Origin: Polyangiaceae bacterium
Lineage (GTDB): Bacteria > Myxococcota_A > Polyangia > Polyangiales > Polyangiaceae
Length of the DNA: 64,000 bases
Direction of reading: 5' to 3'
Assembly: GCA_019637265.1 (NCBI GenBank)
Contig: JAHBVY010000003.1
Location: 248,001-312,000 of the forward strand
Of the stretch, positions 8,101-16,389 are shown piece by piece; the first letter of the stretch is position 1; every line of letters begins with the position of its first letter. The position numbers and the translations under genes are program-made. A model generated the notes under the pieces. It was given only the letters and a program-made list of their open reading frames with translations. It was not told the DNA's origin and ran no database searches.

Positions 8101-10706
8101 AGGATGTCTCGGTAGAAATTCCTCACGGAAAATTGTGCGTGGTGACGGGGCCGAGTGGCTCCGGGAAGAGCAGCTTGGCGTTCGACGTCATCTTCGCGGA
8201 GGGGCAGCGGCGCTTCATCTCCACCTTGACCCCTTACGCGCGGCAGTTCTTGCCCACCCTGCCGCGCCCCGACGTGAGCCGCGTCTCCGGTGTGCCGCCG
8301 GTCATCGCCCTGTCCCAGCGCACGAGCCGCGCCGGCTCGAAGTCCACCGTGGCGACGGTGACCGAGGTGGCGCACTACCTCCGGCTGCTCTACGCAAAAC
8401 TCGGGGTGCCGCGCTGCCCGGAGCACGACCTGCCCATCGAGCGCCAGAGCTTCGAGGACCTGAGGGGCGCGGCGCGCCGTGTGCGCGGGCGCTTCACGCT
8501 CTTGGCGCCGGCGGTGGTCTCCCGCAAGGGGACGCACCTGGAGGTGTTCAGCCTGGCGAGCCAGGCGGGCTACGAGTCGGCCTACGCCGATGGTAAGCTT
8601 TGTCACACGGATAAGCCGCCGCGGCTCGCGAAGACGCGCGAGCACAGCATCGACGTCGTGATCGCCCAGGAGCTCACGGGGAGGAGCCTCACGGACGAGC
8701 TGCTCCGGCAGGCGCTCCGCTTCGGTCACGGCGCGCTGAAGCTCGCATTCGACAGTGAAGCTGATGGCGTGGAGCCGCTGCTGCTCTCCGAGCGCGCCGC
8801 CTGCCCGCGCTGTCAGTTCGCGGTGCCGGAGCTCGACCCGCGCTTCTTCTCCTTCAATACGCAGCAGGGGCGCTGTCCGCGCTGCGAGGGCGAGGGGGTG
8901 ATCAGCGCGGCGCCGAAGGTGGAGAAGCGCGGGCGCCGGAAGCGTGGCCGCGCGCCTGCGCAGCAGGAGCCCATCGGGGCGGAGGGCGCCAGCACGCGTG
9001 AGGGACCCAGTGTGGTGTGCCCCGCGTGCCATGGCGAGCGGCTGGGCCCGCTGCCGCGCGCGGTGCGCTTCCACGGCGGCGGGCGCACGGAGCCGCTCCG
9101 GCTGCCTGAGCTGATGGCGCTGCCGGTGAGCCGGGCTGCTCAATTGGTGGCGAAGTTCAAGCTCAGCGGGGACCGCGCGAAGGTGGGCGAGCCGGTGCTC
9201 CGCGAAGCGCTGCGGCGCCTCGAGTTCTTGGTGGAGGTGGGGCTCGGCTACCTCACCTTGGATCGCGCGGCGCTCAGCTTGAGCGGCGGTGAGCTCCAGC
9301 GCCTCAGGCTCGCGGCGCAGCTCGGCTCGGGGCTGACGGGCGCGCTCTACGTGCTCGATGAGCCGACCATCGGGCTGCACCCGAAGGACACCGAGCGTCT
9401 GATCGGGAACCTGAAGTCGCTGGTGGCGCAGGGCTCCACGGCGCTGGTGGTGGAGCACGACGCGGATCTGATCCGTGCGGCTGACTACATCGTGGACGTG
9501 GGGCCCTCCGGTGGGGAGCGCGGCGGGCAGATCGTGGCGGCGGGGTCACCGAGCGAGGTGCTGGCGCGCAGCGACTCGCCCACGGCGGAGAGTTTGAAGG
9601 CATCGCCTTCAGCTCGCGTCGCGCGTGACCTCGCGGAGCTTTCGTGGATCCAGCTGAGTGGGGTGACGCAGCACAACCTCAAGGGGGTGGACGTTTCACT
9701 TCCGTGCGGTCGCCTGACGGTGGTCGCGGGGGTGAGCGGCTCGGGCAAGAGCACCCTGGTGCGGCAGGTGTTGCTGCCAGCGGTGCGCGAGCGGCTCGCG
9801 GGCGCGGGCACGGCTCGTGAGGCGCGTGCGGTGCGCCAGGGCGCGGTGCGCAAGACGAGCGCGGCGCGTGAGGCGCACGAGCCCAACGTCAGTGTAGCGT
9901 ACCGTGAGCTCCGCTTGGCGCAGGTGAGGCGCGCGGTGAGCGTGGATCAGTCGCCCATCGGTCGGACACCGCGCTCGGTGCCAGCCACCTTCCTCGGGAT
10001 CTTCGACGAGCTGCGCCGACTCTTCGCCAAGGCGCCGGAGGCGGCGGTGCGCGGCTTCGATGCGAGTCGCTTCTCCTTCAACACGCCGCGCGGCGGTCGT
10101 TGCCCCGCGTGCGATGGGCAAGGCGTGGTCACCCACGAGATGAGCTTCTTGCCCGACGTGATCACGCGCTGCGAGGCTTGCCTTGGGATGCGCTTCGAGC
10201 CGGCGACCCTCGAAGTTCGCTACCGCGGGCTCAGCGTGGGTGAGGTGCTGGCGCTGTCCGCCGAAGAGGCGCTCGGCGTGTTCGAGCACCACCCCAAGAT
10301 CCGCGCGCCGCTCGAGGTGCTGGTCGCGCTGGGCGCCGGCTACATCCGGCTCGGCCAAGGCTCCCACACCTTGAGCGGCGGCGAGGCGCAGCGCCTCAAG
10401 TTGGCGGCGGAGCTGGCCCAGGGCGTGCGTCACGAGCCCACGCTGTACGTGCTGGACGAGCCGACCACCGGGCTCCACCTGAGCGACGTGGGGCGTCTGA
10501 TCGCGGTGCTCGACCGCTTGATCGAGCGCGGTGACACCCTGGTGGTCATCGAGCACCATCCGGAGGTCATCCAGAGCGCCGACTGGGTGGTCGAGCTAGG
10601 CCCCGGCGGCGGCGAATCAGGCGGTCAGGTAGTCGCCCAAAGCACCCCAACCGATCTCCGCCGCGCCCATACCGCCACCGCCGAAGTGCTCCGCGCCCTG
10701 GGGTGA
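5169..10706 (+). CDS. uvrA: Tandem double-length UvrA (excinuclease ABC subunit A)
   Basis: 1845 residues, about twice a normal UvrA. It contains four ABC ATPase sites: Walker A at about residues 31, 653, 994 and 1521 (GVSGAGKSS, GPSGSGKST, GPSGSGKSS, GVSGSGKST) and LSGGE signatures at about 475, 843, 1371 and 1735. Four zinc-finger regions of the CxxC...CxxC type are visible (for example CEACKGEG...CPVCGG and CPACDGQG...CEACLG). This is two complete UvrA copies in one chain, with a junction near residues 955-980. UvrA finds bulky DNA lesions for nucleotide excision repair and normally works as a dimer; this protein could be a covalent dimer. Chlamydial UvrA is a known double-length precedent. 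Residues 574-615 are a three-unit repeat. The start was chosen where UvrA homology begins (MRITQLRGARTHNL). Confidence 0.93.
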   Translation: MRITQLRGARTHNLKRVDLDLVPGEVVALTGVSGAGKSSLALETLYAEGQRRYVESFSPYARQFLERLERPPMDSLEPVPAGIAVDRRAQVKSSRSTLATLADLEPYLAALFTRESAPLCPMHHVPARLLTARGAAEELALLLARRPQRDAVLIGFELDCQGKEHYLALRTELAEAGFTRLFIGGEARRLDEVRPSEVGTDLVVVTDRLRAGAAPLPRLTEALELAFSRGQGVAWARVAEEPPMRLGLGLGCARCQAEGTPRVESPPSAGLFSYESPLGACPACKGFGRVIGLDLDKVVPNPHLSLSKGAIRPWAKGKSTTWERRMLRQFCERVGVRLDVAWDQLRESERAQVLDGEGAFTSTKFPGVRGWFRWLETRTYKMHVRVFLSRYRSYDVCGACQGQRLNERALRYRVGGMSLAAWHRLEVEEARERLAALSPQTGQGSLAREELLSRLSYLSRVGLGYLTLDRQARSLSGGETQRVTLTAALGTTLSQALFVLDEPTVGLHSADVEKLAKLIRELADRDNVVVLVEHDEALIAAADRVVELGPGAGDAGGQICGDVRRGEKHTKQARVSVTDVKAKRGSPKVGVADLSAQGGSVQVSVTDASARPLYRATLPAEPTGWLTVRGASEHNLQDIDVRVPLGVVCAVTGPSGSGKSTLVEHVIHRAVVRALGDFTGEVPGAHRGLEGWEQLSRALLVDQAPLGRTSRGNAATYTKAWDRIRALLAASPAALAQQLGAGAFSFNVAGGRCEACKGEGYETVEMQFLADVRLSCPVCGGRRFQPHVLEVTHAGLSVWELLELTVDGALAHFAAERDVQRKLGPVSRLGLGYLRLGQPLSTLSGGEAQRLKLARALCESAKGALFVLDEPSAGLHPSEVALLVRALNDVRRGGGSVLLVDHDLDLISAADWVIDLGEGGGAQGGRVVAAGPPMALERGATARALAGRSRPPERGARQQTQPAPPVLSVTRAREHNLKDVSVEIPHGKLCVVTGPSGSGKSSLAFDVIFAEGQRRFISTLTPYARQFLPTLPRPDVSRVSGVPPVIALSQRTSRAGSKSTVATVTEVAHYLRLLYAKLGVPRCPEHDLPIERQSFEDLRGAARRVRGRFTLLAPAVVSRKGTHLEVFSLASQAGYESAYADGKLCHTDKPPRLAKTREHSIDVVIAQELTGRSLTDELLRQALRFGHGALKLAFDSEADGVEPLLLSERAACPRCQFAVPELDPRFFSFNTQQGRCPRCEGEGVISAAPKVEKRGRRKRGRAPAQQEPIGAEGASTREGPSVVCPACHGERLGPLPRAVRFHGGGRTEPLRLPELMALPVSRAAQLVAKFKLSGDRAKVGEPVLREALRRLEFLVEVGLGYLTLDRAALSLSGGELQRLRLAAQLGSGLTGALYVLDEPTIGLHPKDTERLIGNLKSLVAQGSTALVVEHDADLIRAADYIVDVGPSGGERGGQIVAAGSPSEVLARSDSPTAESLKASPSARVARDLAELSWIQLSGVTQHNLKGVDVSLPCGRLTVVAGVSGSGKSTLVRQVLLPAVRERLAGAGTAREARAVRQGAVRKTSAAREAHEPNVSVAYRELRLAQVRRAVSVDQSPIGRTPRSVPATFLGIFDELRRLFAKAPEAAVRGFDASRFSFNTPRGGRCPACDGQGVVTHEMSFLPDVITRCEACLGMRFEPATLEVRYRGLSVGEVLALSAEEALGVFEHHPKIRAPLEVLVALGAGYIRLGQGSHTLSGGEAQRLKLAAELAQGVRHEPTLYVLDEPTTGLHLSDVGRLIAVLDRLIERGDTLVVIEHHPEVIQSADWVVELGPGGGESGGQVVAQSTPTDLRRAHTATAEVLRALG
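6888..7013 (+). repeat. Three 42-bp in-frame repeats in the UvrA linker
   Basis: Units start at 6888, 6930 and 6972. Each carries the near-palindrome GTCAGTGTCACTGAC (6891, 6975; degenerate GTCGGTGTAGCTGAC at 6933) and encodes 14 residues beginning (R/K/Q)V(S/G)V(T/A)D. A related GTCAGTGTAGC occurs at 9888 in another variable stretch of the same gene. Confidence 0.8.
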
Positions 10707-10790
10707 GGCCGGTCACGTTAGCTCTGCTGGCTTGCGTTGCACATCAAAGCTACGCTGTGGCTCGGTACCTTGGTGGTGACGAGAGGGTGC

Positions 10791-11042
10791 ATGGCCCAAA
10801 TCCTGATTGAGCTCCCGGACGATACTTTCGAAGCCGCGCGGCGAGGTCCGCGCGACGTTGCCCGGGAAATGCGGCTGGCGCTCGCGATACGTTGGTACGA
10901 GCGGGGGGTCGTCTCACAAGGAAAAGGCGCTGAGATCGCGGGGATGACGCGCTCAGAGTTCATTGACGCGCTGGCTGAAGCGGGCGCCTCCGTCTCCCAA
11001 GAGACGGTCTGTGAGATCGAAGAGGCGCTCCGCCTTGACTAG
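10791..11042 (+). CDS. UPF0175-family antitoxin-like protein (orphan)
   Basis: 83 residues matching the small UPF0175 family: an N-terminal strand (MAQILIELPDD), then helices containing REMRLALAIRWYERGVVSQGKGAEIAGMTRSEF and a C-terminal acidic segment. The family often acts as antitoxin to a PIN-domain RNase and has a helix-turn-helix-like core (SQGKGAEIAGMTRSEFIDAL). The ATG at 10791 follows GAGAGGG at good spacing. No PIN or other toxin gene follows: only 65 bases separate it from the convergent Pro-rich gene, and uvrA is upstream. It is therefore a solitary antitoxin, or a regulator acting elsewhere. Confidence 0.75.
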   Translation: MAQILIELPDDTFEAARRGPRDVAREMRLALAIRWYERGVVSQGKGAEIAGMTRSEFIDALAEAGASVSQETVCEIEEALRLD

Positions 11043-11107
11043 GCGTGCTCAAACAAATCCTGGTGCTTGCAGGTGAGGCGTGATGCACGTGAGGTAACCA
11101 GCGCACT

Positions 11108-12187
11108 TCAACCCCCGCCCGGTAGGCGTAGTCTGGGCGGTGCGGGGGAGGGCGCTGGTGCGGGGCCGGGTGATGGAGAGGGGGACGGTGATGGGGAGGG
11201 GTTCGTCAGGCCGGGTAGGCGCAGCCGGGGGCCGGGGCTCGGTGCGGGGCTGGGCTGCGGTGCGGGGCTGGGCTGAGGCTGCGGGCTGGGTTGCGGCGCG
11301 GGGTTGGGCTTGGGGGAGGGCCGAGGGCTGGGTGAAGGAGTTGGCGATGGACTGGGCGACGGCTCGTACGCCGGCTCTGGATCCACCTCGGGCTCGGGGG
11401 TGCCGACGACGGGCGCCTCTTCCCCGGCGCCCTCCGCGGTGACCACGGCGGGCGCTGGGAACTCCAGCGGCTCGATGGGGGCGGCGCTGTCCGAGGTGCT
11501 GCGGAAGCTCACGAACAGCGCGATGACGATGCCGACGCCAGTCAAGCTGACTAGCGTCACGAGCAGCGGGATCAGCAGGCCTCCGCGGCGCGGCGCGTGA
11601 CCCCCCATGGCCGGCGTGGGGATGAAGGCGGCGCCGTAGCCCGGCGCGCCCCCGAAGCCGGGCCCCATCGGCGCGCCTCCCATCGGTGCCGGTCCGCCCA
11701 TTGGACCTCCGAAGCCAGGCCCCATCGGTGCTCCCAGTTGACCTGGCGTCATGGGTGCGCCCAGCTGACCAGGTCCCATGGGGCCCATGGGACCTCCTAC
11801 AGGCACGCCCATGGCCCCACCAGGGCCGAAGCCGGGTGGTCCGCCGAGCTGACTAGGCCCGCCGCCCATGAGCGGCGGCGCGCCGGGCTGAGTCATCGGG
11901 CCTGACGAGCCCGAAGGGCCCACGCCCAGGGGCCCTACTGGACCCGGGCCGGGTGGTGGCGGGAAGGCGCCCACCGACGCGTCGAACAGCGGCGGCGCGC
12001 CGGGCTCCGTCTTGGGAGCGCTGCGCGCCGTCGCGGCGGGGGGCGCCAGCGGGGTGGGCGCGTAGGGCGTCGCCTCTGGCAGGGTGGGCTCGATGAGCGC
12101 CGTCTGCTGCGGAGGTGACTTCACGCCCACCTCGGGGAGGGCGGTGGCGGGGGCGGTCTCGAGGTTGGGGCGCCGCGGATCACTCAT
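11108..12187 (-). CDS. Pro/Gly-rich single-pass membrane protein of unknown function
   Basis: 359 residues in three parts. The cytoplasmic part (1-205) is rich in Pro, Gly and Met with short repeats such as GQLGAPM and GPMGGPAPMGG. One membrane helix follows at about 208-232 (LLIPLLVTLVSLTGVGIVIALF). The outer part is an acidic stretch and then long (P/S/A)-P runs (PSPSPSPTPSPSP) with two RLRLPG blocks near the end. There is no catalytic domain. The layout copies the Pro-rich tails of the kinases at 14632 and 61498 without a kinase domain, so a scaffold or cell-wall-spanning role is possible. It has a weak ribosome binding site. Confidence 0.7.
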   Translation of the reverse strand: MSDPRRPNLETAPATALPEVGVKSPPQQTALIEPTLPEATPYAPTPLAPPAATARSAPKTEPGAPPLFDASVGAFPPPPGPGPVGPLGVGPSGSSGPMTQPGAPPLMGGGPSQLGGPPGFGPGGAMGVPVGGPMGPMGPGQLGAPMTPGQLGAPMGPGFGGPMGGPAPMGGAPMGPGFGGAPGYGAAFIPTPAMGGHAPRRGGLLIPLLVTLVSLTGVGIVIALFVSFRSTSDSAAPIEPLEFPAPAVVTAEGAGEEAPVVGTPEPEVDPEPAYEPSPSPSPTPSPSPRPSPKPNPAPQPSPQPQPSPAPQPSPAPSPGPRLRLPGLTNPSPSPSPSPSPGPAPAPSPAPPRLRLPGGG

Positions 12188-12439
12188 GGTGGCCTGGGGG
12201 GCTGCTCACTTCGCGGGCGACGCCGCCCCGGGCGCGTCGCCCTGGCATCGTATCACACCGGATCCTGCTGACCACGCCGTTCAGGAGCCGTCCGCACGAG
12301 CAGCGCTCCTCAGGACGGTGCCGTCCAACCCCCTGAAAAGGATGAATGACGCCCGGCTCTGGCGAACGCCCTGAAGGGCCACGCGTCAGGTGCTCTGAAG
12401 TGCCGCGCGTCGCGCCATCAAGGCGCCGTCCAGATCCGC
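12188..12439. other. Intergenic region
   Basis: About 250 bases between two minus-strand genes. A short GGACGG/CCGTCC inverted repeat near 12313-12326 is followed by an A/C-rich stretch; its loop is too small for a normal hairpin. I see no gene here. Confidence 0.4.
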
Positions 12440-13672
12440 TCAGTCGCTCGCCTCACGATACACCGCGAGCGTCTGCTCTGCGGTGCGCCGCCAGGAAAAC
12501 TGACGAGCGCGCTCGGGGCCGCGCTGGCGGAGGCGTTGGATGAGGTCATCGTCACTGTCCATTGCTCGCAGCGCGTCCACCAAGGCCGCGTGATCGCGCG
12601 AGGGAGCGTGCAGCGCGCCCCCTTGGGTGACCTCCACCAGGGCGGGCGCCGTGGAGGTGAGCACCGGCACGCCCATCGCCATCGCCTCCAGCGCGGGGAG
12701 CCCGAAGCCCTCCTCGTGGGAGGCGAACAGCACCGCGTGGGCGTGGCGATACAGCGCGAGCAGCACCTCGCCCGGCGCCGCGGGGATTTGGATCACGCGC
12801 CGCGCTACCTCCGGGCGCGCCAAGAGCTCGCTCAGCTCTTTATCCACTCGGGAAAAGCGACGCACCAGCACCAGCCGTTGATCGGCGCGCTCGCCCAGGG
12901 CGTCGAGGTACGCGCGGATCATCCCGGCGTGGTTTTTGTAGGGCGAGCCTTGCCCCACGATCAGCCAGTAGCGCACCCCCCGCGGCACCCAGGCGTCGAT
13001 CAGCTCGCGCGGCTCACCACCCAGCGCCGAGAAGCGCTCGTGGTCTACTCCGTGGTGCACCACGCGCACCTTGTCCGCCGCCGAAGGGAACACGCGACGG
13101 ATGGCGTCGGCGGTCGCCTGAGAAATGGCGATTAGGCGCCGCGCGCCGCGCACCGCGCGCTCGATGTGCAGGCGGTACCAGAGCGCGTTGACTCGGCGCT
13201 CGGGGGCATGCGCCGAGCAGAGCTCAGGCGCTTCGATCCACATCAGGTCATGTAGGGTGACCACCCAGGGCCGAGGTGCTCCAAAGGGGACGAGATCTGC
13301 CGGGGAGTGGTACACGCGCGCTGCATTGGGTGAGCTATCCTGACTGAATGGCGCGCCGGCCGCATCCCGTCGGTTAGACTGACTAGATGACGCGCTCGTC
13401 GTATATCGTCCGTCACTCTGACTGGTGTGCGCCGCGTGCAGGCGCAGCAGCGGGCCAATCGCGGGCGTCCAGGCGCTCTTGGTGTCACCCGGCGCCAGCA
13501 CCACGCGCGCGTTTGGCGCGAGCGGCTTCGTCCAGCCGCGCCGCCGCACCAAGGTGATGTCCAGCTCCGCGCCCATCGCGGCGAGCTCACTCAGCAAGTG
13601 CGCGGTGTAGTTGCCGATCCCGCTCGGGCTGCTGTCCGCGCTGCGGGCGTCGATCATGAGGGAGAGGGTCAC
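12440..13672 (-). CDS. GT4-family glycosyltransferase
   Basis: 410 residues with the GT-B layout of family 4 glycosyltransferases, which move a sugar from a nucleotide donor. The N-terminal domain begins MIDARSADSSPSGIGNYTAHLLSEL; the C-terminal domain has the EX7E-type motif (EEGFGLPALEAMAMGVPVL) and GQGSPYKNH. Residues ~82-117 are an inserted low-complexity repeat (see 13322-13438). The GTG start overlaps the stop of the ACT gene by four bases (GTGA), so the pair is coupled; an ATG five codons later is an alternative. The acceptor is unknown. A surface polysaccharide role is inferred from the family. Confidence 0.88.
   Translation of the reverse strand: MTLSLMIDARSADSSPSGIGNYTAHLLSELAAMGAELDITLVRRRGWTKPLAPNARVVLAPGDTKSAWTPAIGPLLRLHAAHTSQSDGRYTTSASSSQSNRRDAAGAPFSQDSSPNAARVYHSPADLVPFGAPRPWVVTLHDLMWIEAPELCSAHAPERRVNALWYRLHIERAVRGARRLIAISQATADAIRRVFPSAADKVRVVHHGVDHERFSALGGEPRELIDAWVPRGVRYWLIVGQGSPYKNHAGMIRAYLDALGERADQRLVLVRRFSRVDKELSELLARPEVARRVIQIPAAPGEVLLALYRHAHAVLFASHEEGFGLPALEAMAMGVPVLTSTAPALVEVTQGGALHAPSRDHAALVDALRAMDSDDDLIQRLRQRGPERARQFSWRRTAEQTLAVYREASD
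13322..13438. repeat. Three 39-bp in-frame repeats inside the GT4 gene
   Basis: TGACT cores start at 13341, 13380 and 13419, exactly 39 bases apart, and encode Ser-rich 13-residue units starting SQSD, SQSN and SQDS. The repeat lies in a variable insertion between two conserved parts of the glycosyltransferase. Confidence 0.65.
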
Positions 13673-14403
13673 GTGCAGCCCTCGCCGCGCTGCGCGACGT
13701 CGACGGCCGTCAGGACCGCGACCTGGATGCCGAGGCGCCGCGCGGCGCTGATCGGCGAGCCGTCGAGCTCCACCACGGTGAAGGTGTCGTGGACGCGCCC
13801 CCCTTGGGTTTGCACCTGCGCCGCCACGATCTGCACCCGCTGCTCGAACAAGGCGCCGGCCAGGGCCGAGAGCAGCCCGGAGCGGTCCCCGGTCGTCACC
13901 TCGAGCACCGTGAGCGCGCCGTCCGCGCCCTCCAGGAAGCGCACCCGCGTCTCCTCACCAGCGGCAGGTGCTGGGCGCGGCGCGACGGGTGGCGCCGGGC
14001 GACCCTCCAGGTGATTCGTGAGGGTCTCGCTGACGAGCTCCGCGTGGCTGGCGTCCACCGGGGAGCCATCGTTCGGGTGCACGACGAAGACGCCGAGCGC
14101 CTCCTGGTTGCCGACGCGCGTCGTGCGGAGCCACAGCGCGCCGCTTTCGATCGAGAGCCCCGCGTTGGCGAGGGAGGCGCTCGCGCCGGCGAGCAGGCCG
14201 GGTCGATCGTCGGCGGCGAAGCAGACCTCCGCGCCGCCCTCGGGGAGCGCCGCGAACGCGACTCGCACGCGCTCGGAGCGGCGCCCGACGGCGACCGTCG
14301 CGTGGCGCTCGATGGCCTCATGGGAGTGCCGCTCCAGGTACTCCTTGGGCATGCTGTCCGTGAACTCGCGCAGGGCGTCACGCGACAAGGGATTGCGGCT
14401 CAC
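13669..14403 (-). CDS. Paired-ACT-domain protein (GlnD C-terminus-like)
   Basis: 244 residues. Two ACT-like modules are visible: one around residues 45-115 (EVCFAADDRPGLLAGASASLANAGLSIE) and one around 165-235 (TVLEVTTGDRSGLLSALAGAL, QGGRVHDTFTV). DRxGLL is the hallmark seen in the C-terminal ACT pair of the PII uridylyltransferase GlnD. ACT domains bind amino acids such as glutamine. No nucleotidyltransferase or HD part is present, so this is a stand-alone sensor. GTG start with AGGAA seven bases upstream. It is coupled to the GT4 gene downstream, which is an unexpected partner. Confidence 0.8.
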   Translation of the reverse strand: MSRNPLSRDALREFTDSMPKEYLERHSHEAIERHATVAVGRRSERVRVAFAALPEGGAEVCFAADDRPGLLAGASASLANAGLSIESGALWLRTTRVGNQEALGVFVVHPNDGSPVDASHAELVSETLTNHLEGRPAPPVAPRPAPAAGEETRVRFLEGADGALTVLEVTTGDRSGLLSALAGALFEQRVQIVAAQVQTQGGRVHDTFTVVELDGSPISAARRLGIQVAVLTAVDVAQRGEGCT

Positions 14404-14416
14404 AGCGTTTCCTCGT

Positions 14417-14437
14417 GGTTTTCTTGGGGGGTTCGGG
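14417..14437. repeat. Dispersed G-rich motif copy
   Basis: GGTTTTCTTGGGGGGTTCGGG, a looser copy, just upstream of the ACT gene. Confidence 0.5.
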
Positions 14438-14631
14438 AGCGCCGGGCGACGCCGCGCGGCACCAAGAGTGAGCCAGGTGTCGGTTTCGAGCCTGCTTCCG
14501 GCGCGCGCGCTCGGAGTTTCGTCGTAGGCGCTGGGGTGTGCTCGCGCGCTCGGCGTGCGGCTGGTCTGGAGATCAGCCGAGTTGGGTCAATGAGGCGTAC
14601 TGTCAGGGTACCGAACGAGGTGCCCTTCGCG

Positions 14632-16389
14632 CTAGGGCGCGGGGGCTGGCGCCGGCTGCGGTGCTGGCGCCGGGAAGCCTGGGATTTGGGGGAACTCGGT
14701 GGGGAAAGGGGGGATCTCGGTGGGCAGCGGCGGGAGCACGCTGGGGAGCACGAACGGCGGCGCGCCCGCGTCGGCCTTCGGCGCTGGCCCGGGCCCTGGG
14801 CGCGGCGCAGGGCCGGGCGTGGGGCTGGGGCTCGGTGTTGCCGTGGGGAAAGGATCCGCGGCGGGCTGGGGTGAGGGAGAGCTCGGGCCTTCGGCGGTGA
14901 CGGTCGCGGGCGGTGGGTCGGTCCAGGTGGGCTGCGGTGGGGGTGCGTCGTCTTCGCGCGTCACCACGTAGATGATGCCCAGGGTCACCGCGGCGCCTGC
15001 CATCACCGTGAGGAGGATCCACACCAGCGCCTTGCCAAACCCCCCCTTCCTGGGACCCCCGTGTCCGGCGTAGTGACCCGGCGGGGCGAAGGCGGGCGCG
15101 CTGCCCATGGGAGGACGCATCATCCCCGGCGCCATCCCAGGCGCTGCGCCCGGCATCATCCCGGGGCCTGGCGCCATGGCGCCGGGCAGGGTGCCGGGGT
15201 GTGGTGCGAGTCCCTGACCAGGTGGTGCGTGACCCTGACCAGGTGGCGCGCCCGGTGGTGGCCCATACGCCGGCGCCATCATGGCGACCTCGGGGCGCAT
15301 CCCCGTCATCCGCATCTGCTCTTGGACGGCCTCGGGCGAGGCGCTCTGCGTGCTGCCCTTCTCCGGGTCGAGCGGTAAGCTGACTGCCTGCAAGGGCGCC
15401 GTGGCGTTCTGCGGCGGTGAATCGTCAGGGGGTAGTGTCTTCGGGACCTGGCTTCGCGGCGCCAAGCTCTCCGTGGCCGGCGGGATCAACCCCGCGCCAG
15501 CGGGCGGCGCCGGGGTGGCGGCGGGGGGCAGCGACTGAGTCAGCTCCTGCGCGAGCGCCGCGCGCATCTCCAAGGCGGAGGCGAAGCGAGCCTCTGGGCG
15601 CGGCGCCATCGCGCGGTGCACCACCTCGGCGAGCGGCGCCGGGATCGAGGCGTCGTACTCGGTGATGTGCTTCACCCGCCCGGTGGTGACGCGCGAGATG
15701 ATGACGTGCGCGTCGTCGCCGTTGGCTGGCCGCTCCCCCGTGAGCATCTCGTAGAGCATCACGCCCATCGAGTAGATGTCCGCGCGGTGATCGACCTGAT
15801 CGGCGGAGTACGCCTGCTCCGGCGCCATGTACTCCGGGGTGCCCATGATGGCGCCGGGGCGCGTGAGGCCGCGCTTGAACTCGCTGGTGTCGCGCAGCTT
15901 CGCGATGCCGAAATCCAACAGGCGGAGCTGGGTGCCGCTGGGCGTGCTGGTGACGAACACGTTGTCCGGCTTCAGATCGCGATGCACGACGCCGAGCGCG
16001 TGGGCCGCGGCCAGCCCCGCCAAAATCTGCAGGGAATATTCGAGCGCGACGTGGCGCGACAGCCTGCCTTCGCGATCGAGCACGCTCTGGAGCGGCTCCC
16101 CCGCGAGCAGCTCCATCACGATGAAGGCCGCGCCGTCTTCGGTCTGATCCACGTCGTGTACCCGCGTGACGTGGGGGCTCTGGATGCTGGCCGAGACCTT
16201 CGCCTCTTGGATGAAGCGCGAGACGAGCCCTGGGCGGCGCGCGAGCTCCGGGTGCAGGAACTTCAACGCGACAGGGGTGCCGAGCACCTCGTGGCGCGCC
16301 TCGTACACGGAGCCCATGCCGCCGTCGCCGATCAGCCTGATGATGCGGTATTTGCCGCGGATGACGTCGCCCTCTTTCACCCGAGTCAT
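14632..16389 (-). CDS. Transmembrane Ser/Thr protein kinase with Pro-rich tail
   Basis: 585 residues. The kinase domain covers about 13-275: Gly loop GDGGMG (21-26), lysine ALKF (K43), HRDLKPDN (136-143), DFG (159-161), and MAPEQ in the activation segment. It is followed by about 170 Pro/Gly/Met-rich residues, one membrane helix near 450-475 (ALVWILLTVMAGAAVTLGII) and an outer Pro-rich tail. All catalytic residues are present, so it should be active; its targets are unknown, though the FHA protein at 2786 is a candidate reader. ATG overlaps the def stop (ATGA), giving the coupled order adenosyltransferase-def-kinase. Confidence 0.93.
   Translation of the reverse strand: MTRVKEGDVIRGKYRIIRLIGDGGMGSVYEARHEVLGTPVALKFLHPELARRPGLVSRFIQEAKVSASIQSPHVTRVHDVDQTEDGAAFIVMELLAGEPLQSVLDREGRLSRHVALEYSLQILAGLAAAHALGVVHRDLKPDNVFVTSTPSGTQLRLLDFGIAKLRDTSEFKRGLTRPGAIMGTPEYMAPEQAYSADQVDHRADIYSMGVMLYEMLTGERPANGDDAHVIISRVTTGRVKHITEYDASIPAPLAEVVHRAMAPRPEARFASALEMRAALAQELTQSLPPAATPAPPAGAGLIPPATESLAPRSQVPKTLPPDDSPPQNATAPLQAVSLPLDPEKGSTQSASPEAVQEQMRMTGMRPEVAMMAPAYGPPPGAPPGQGHAPPGQGLAPHPGTLPGAMAPGPGMMPGAAPGMAPGMMRPPMGSAPAFAPPGHYAGHGGPRKGGFGKALVWILLTVMAGAAVTLGIIYVVTREDDAPPPQPTWTDPPPATVTAEGPSSPSPQPAADPFPTATPSPSPTPGPAPRPGPGPAPKADAGAPPFVLPSVLPPLPTEIPPFPTEFPQIPGFPAPAPQPAPAPAP

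Noticed and set aside
8013..9458. 481-codon frame antisense to uvrA
   Set aside because: Shadow of the uvrA reading frame in GC-rich DNA; no recognizable motif.
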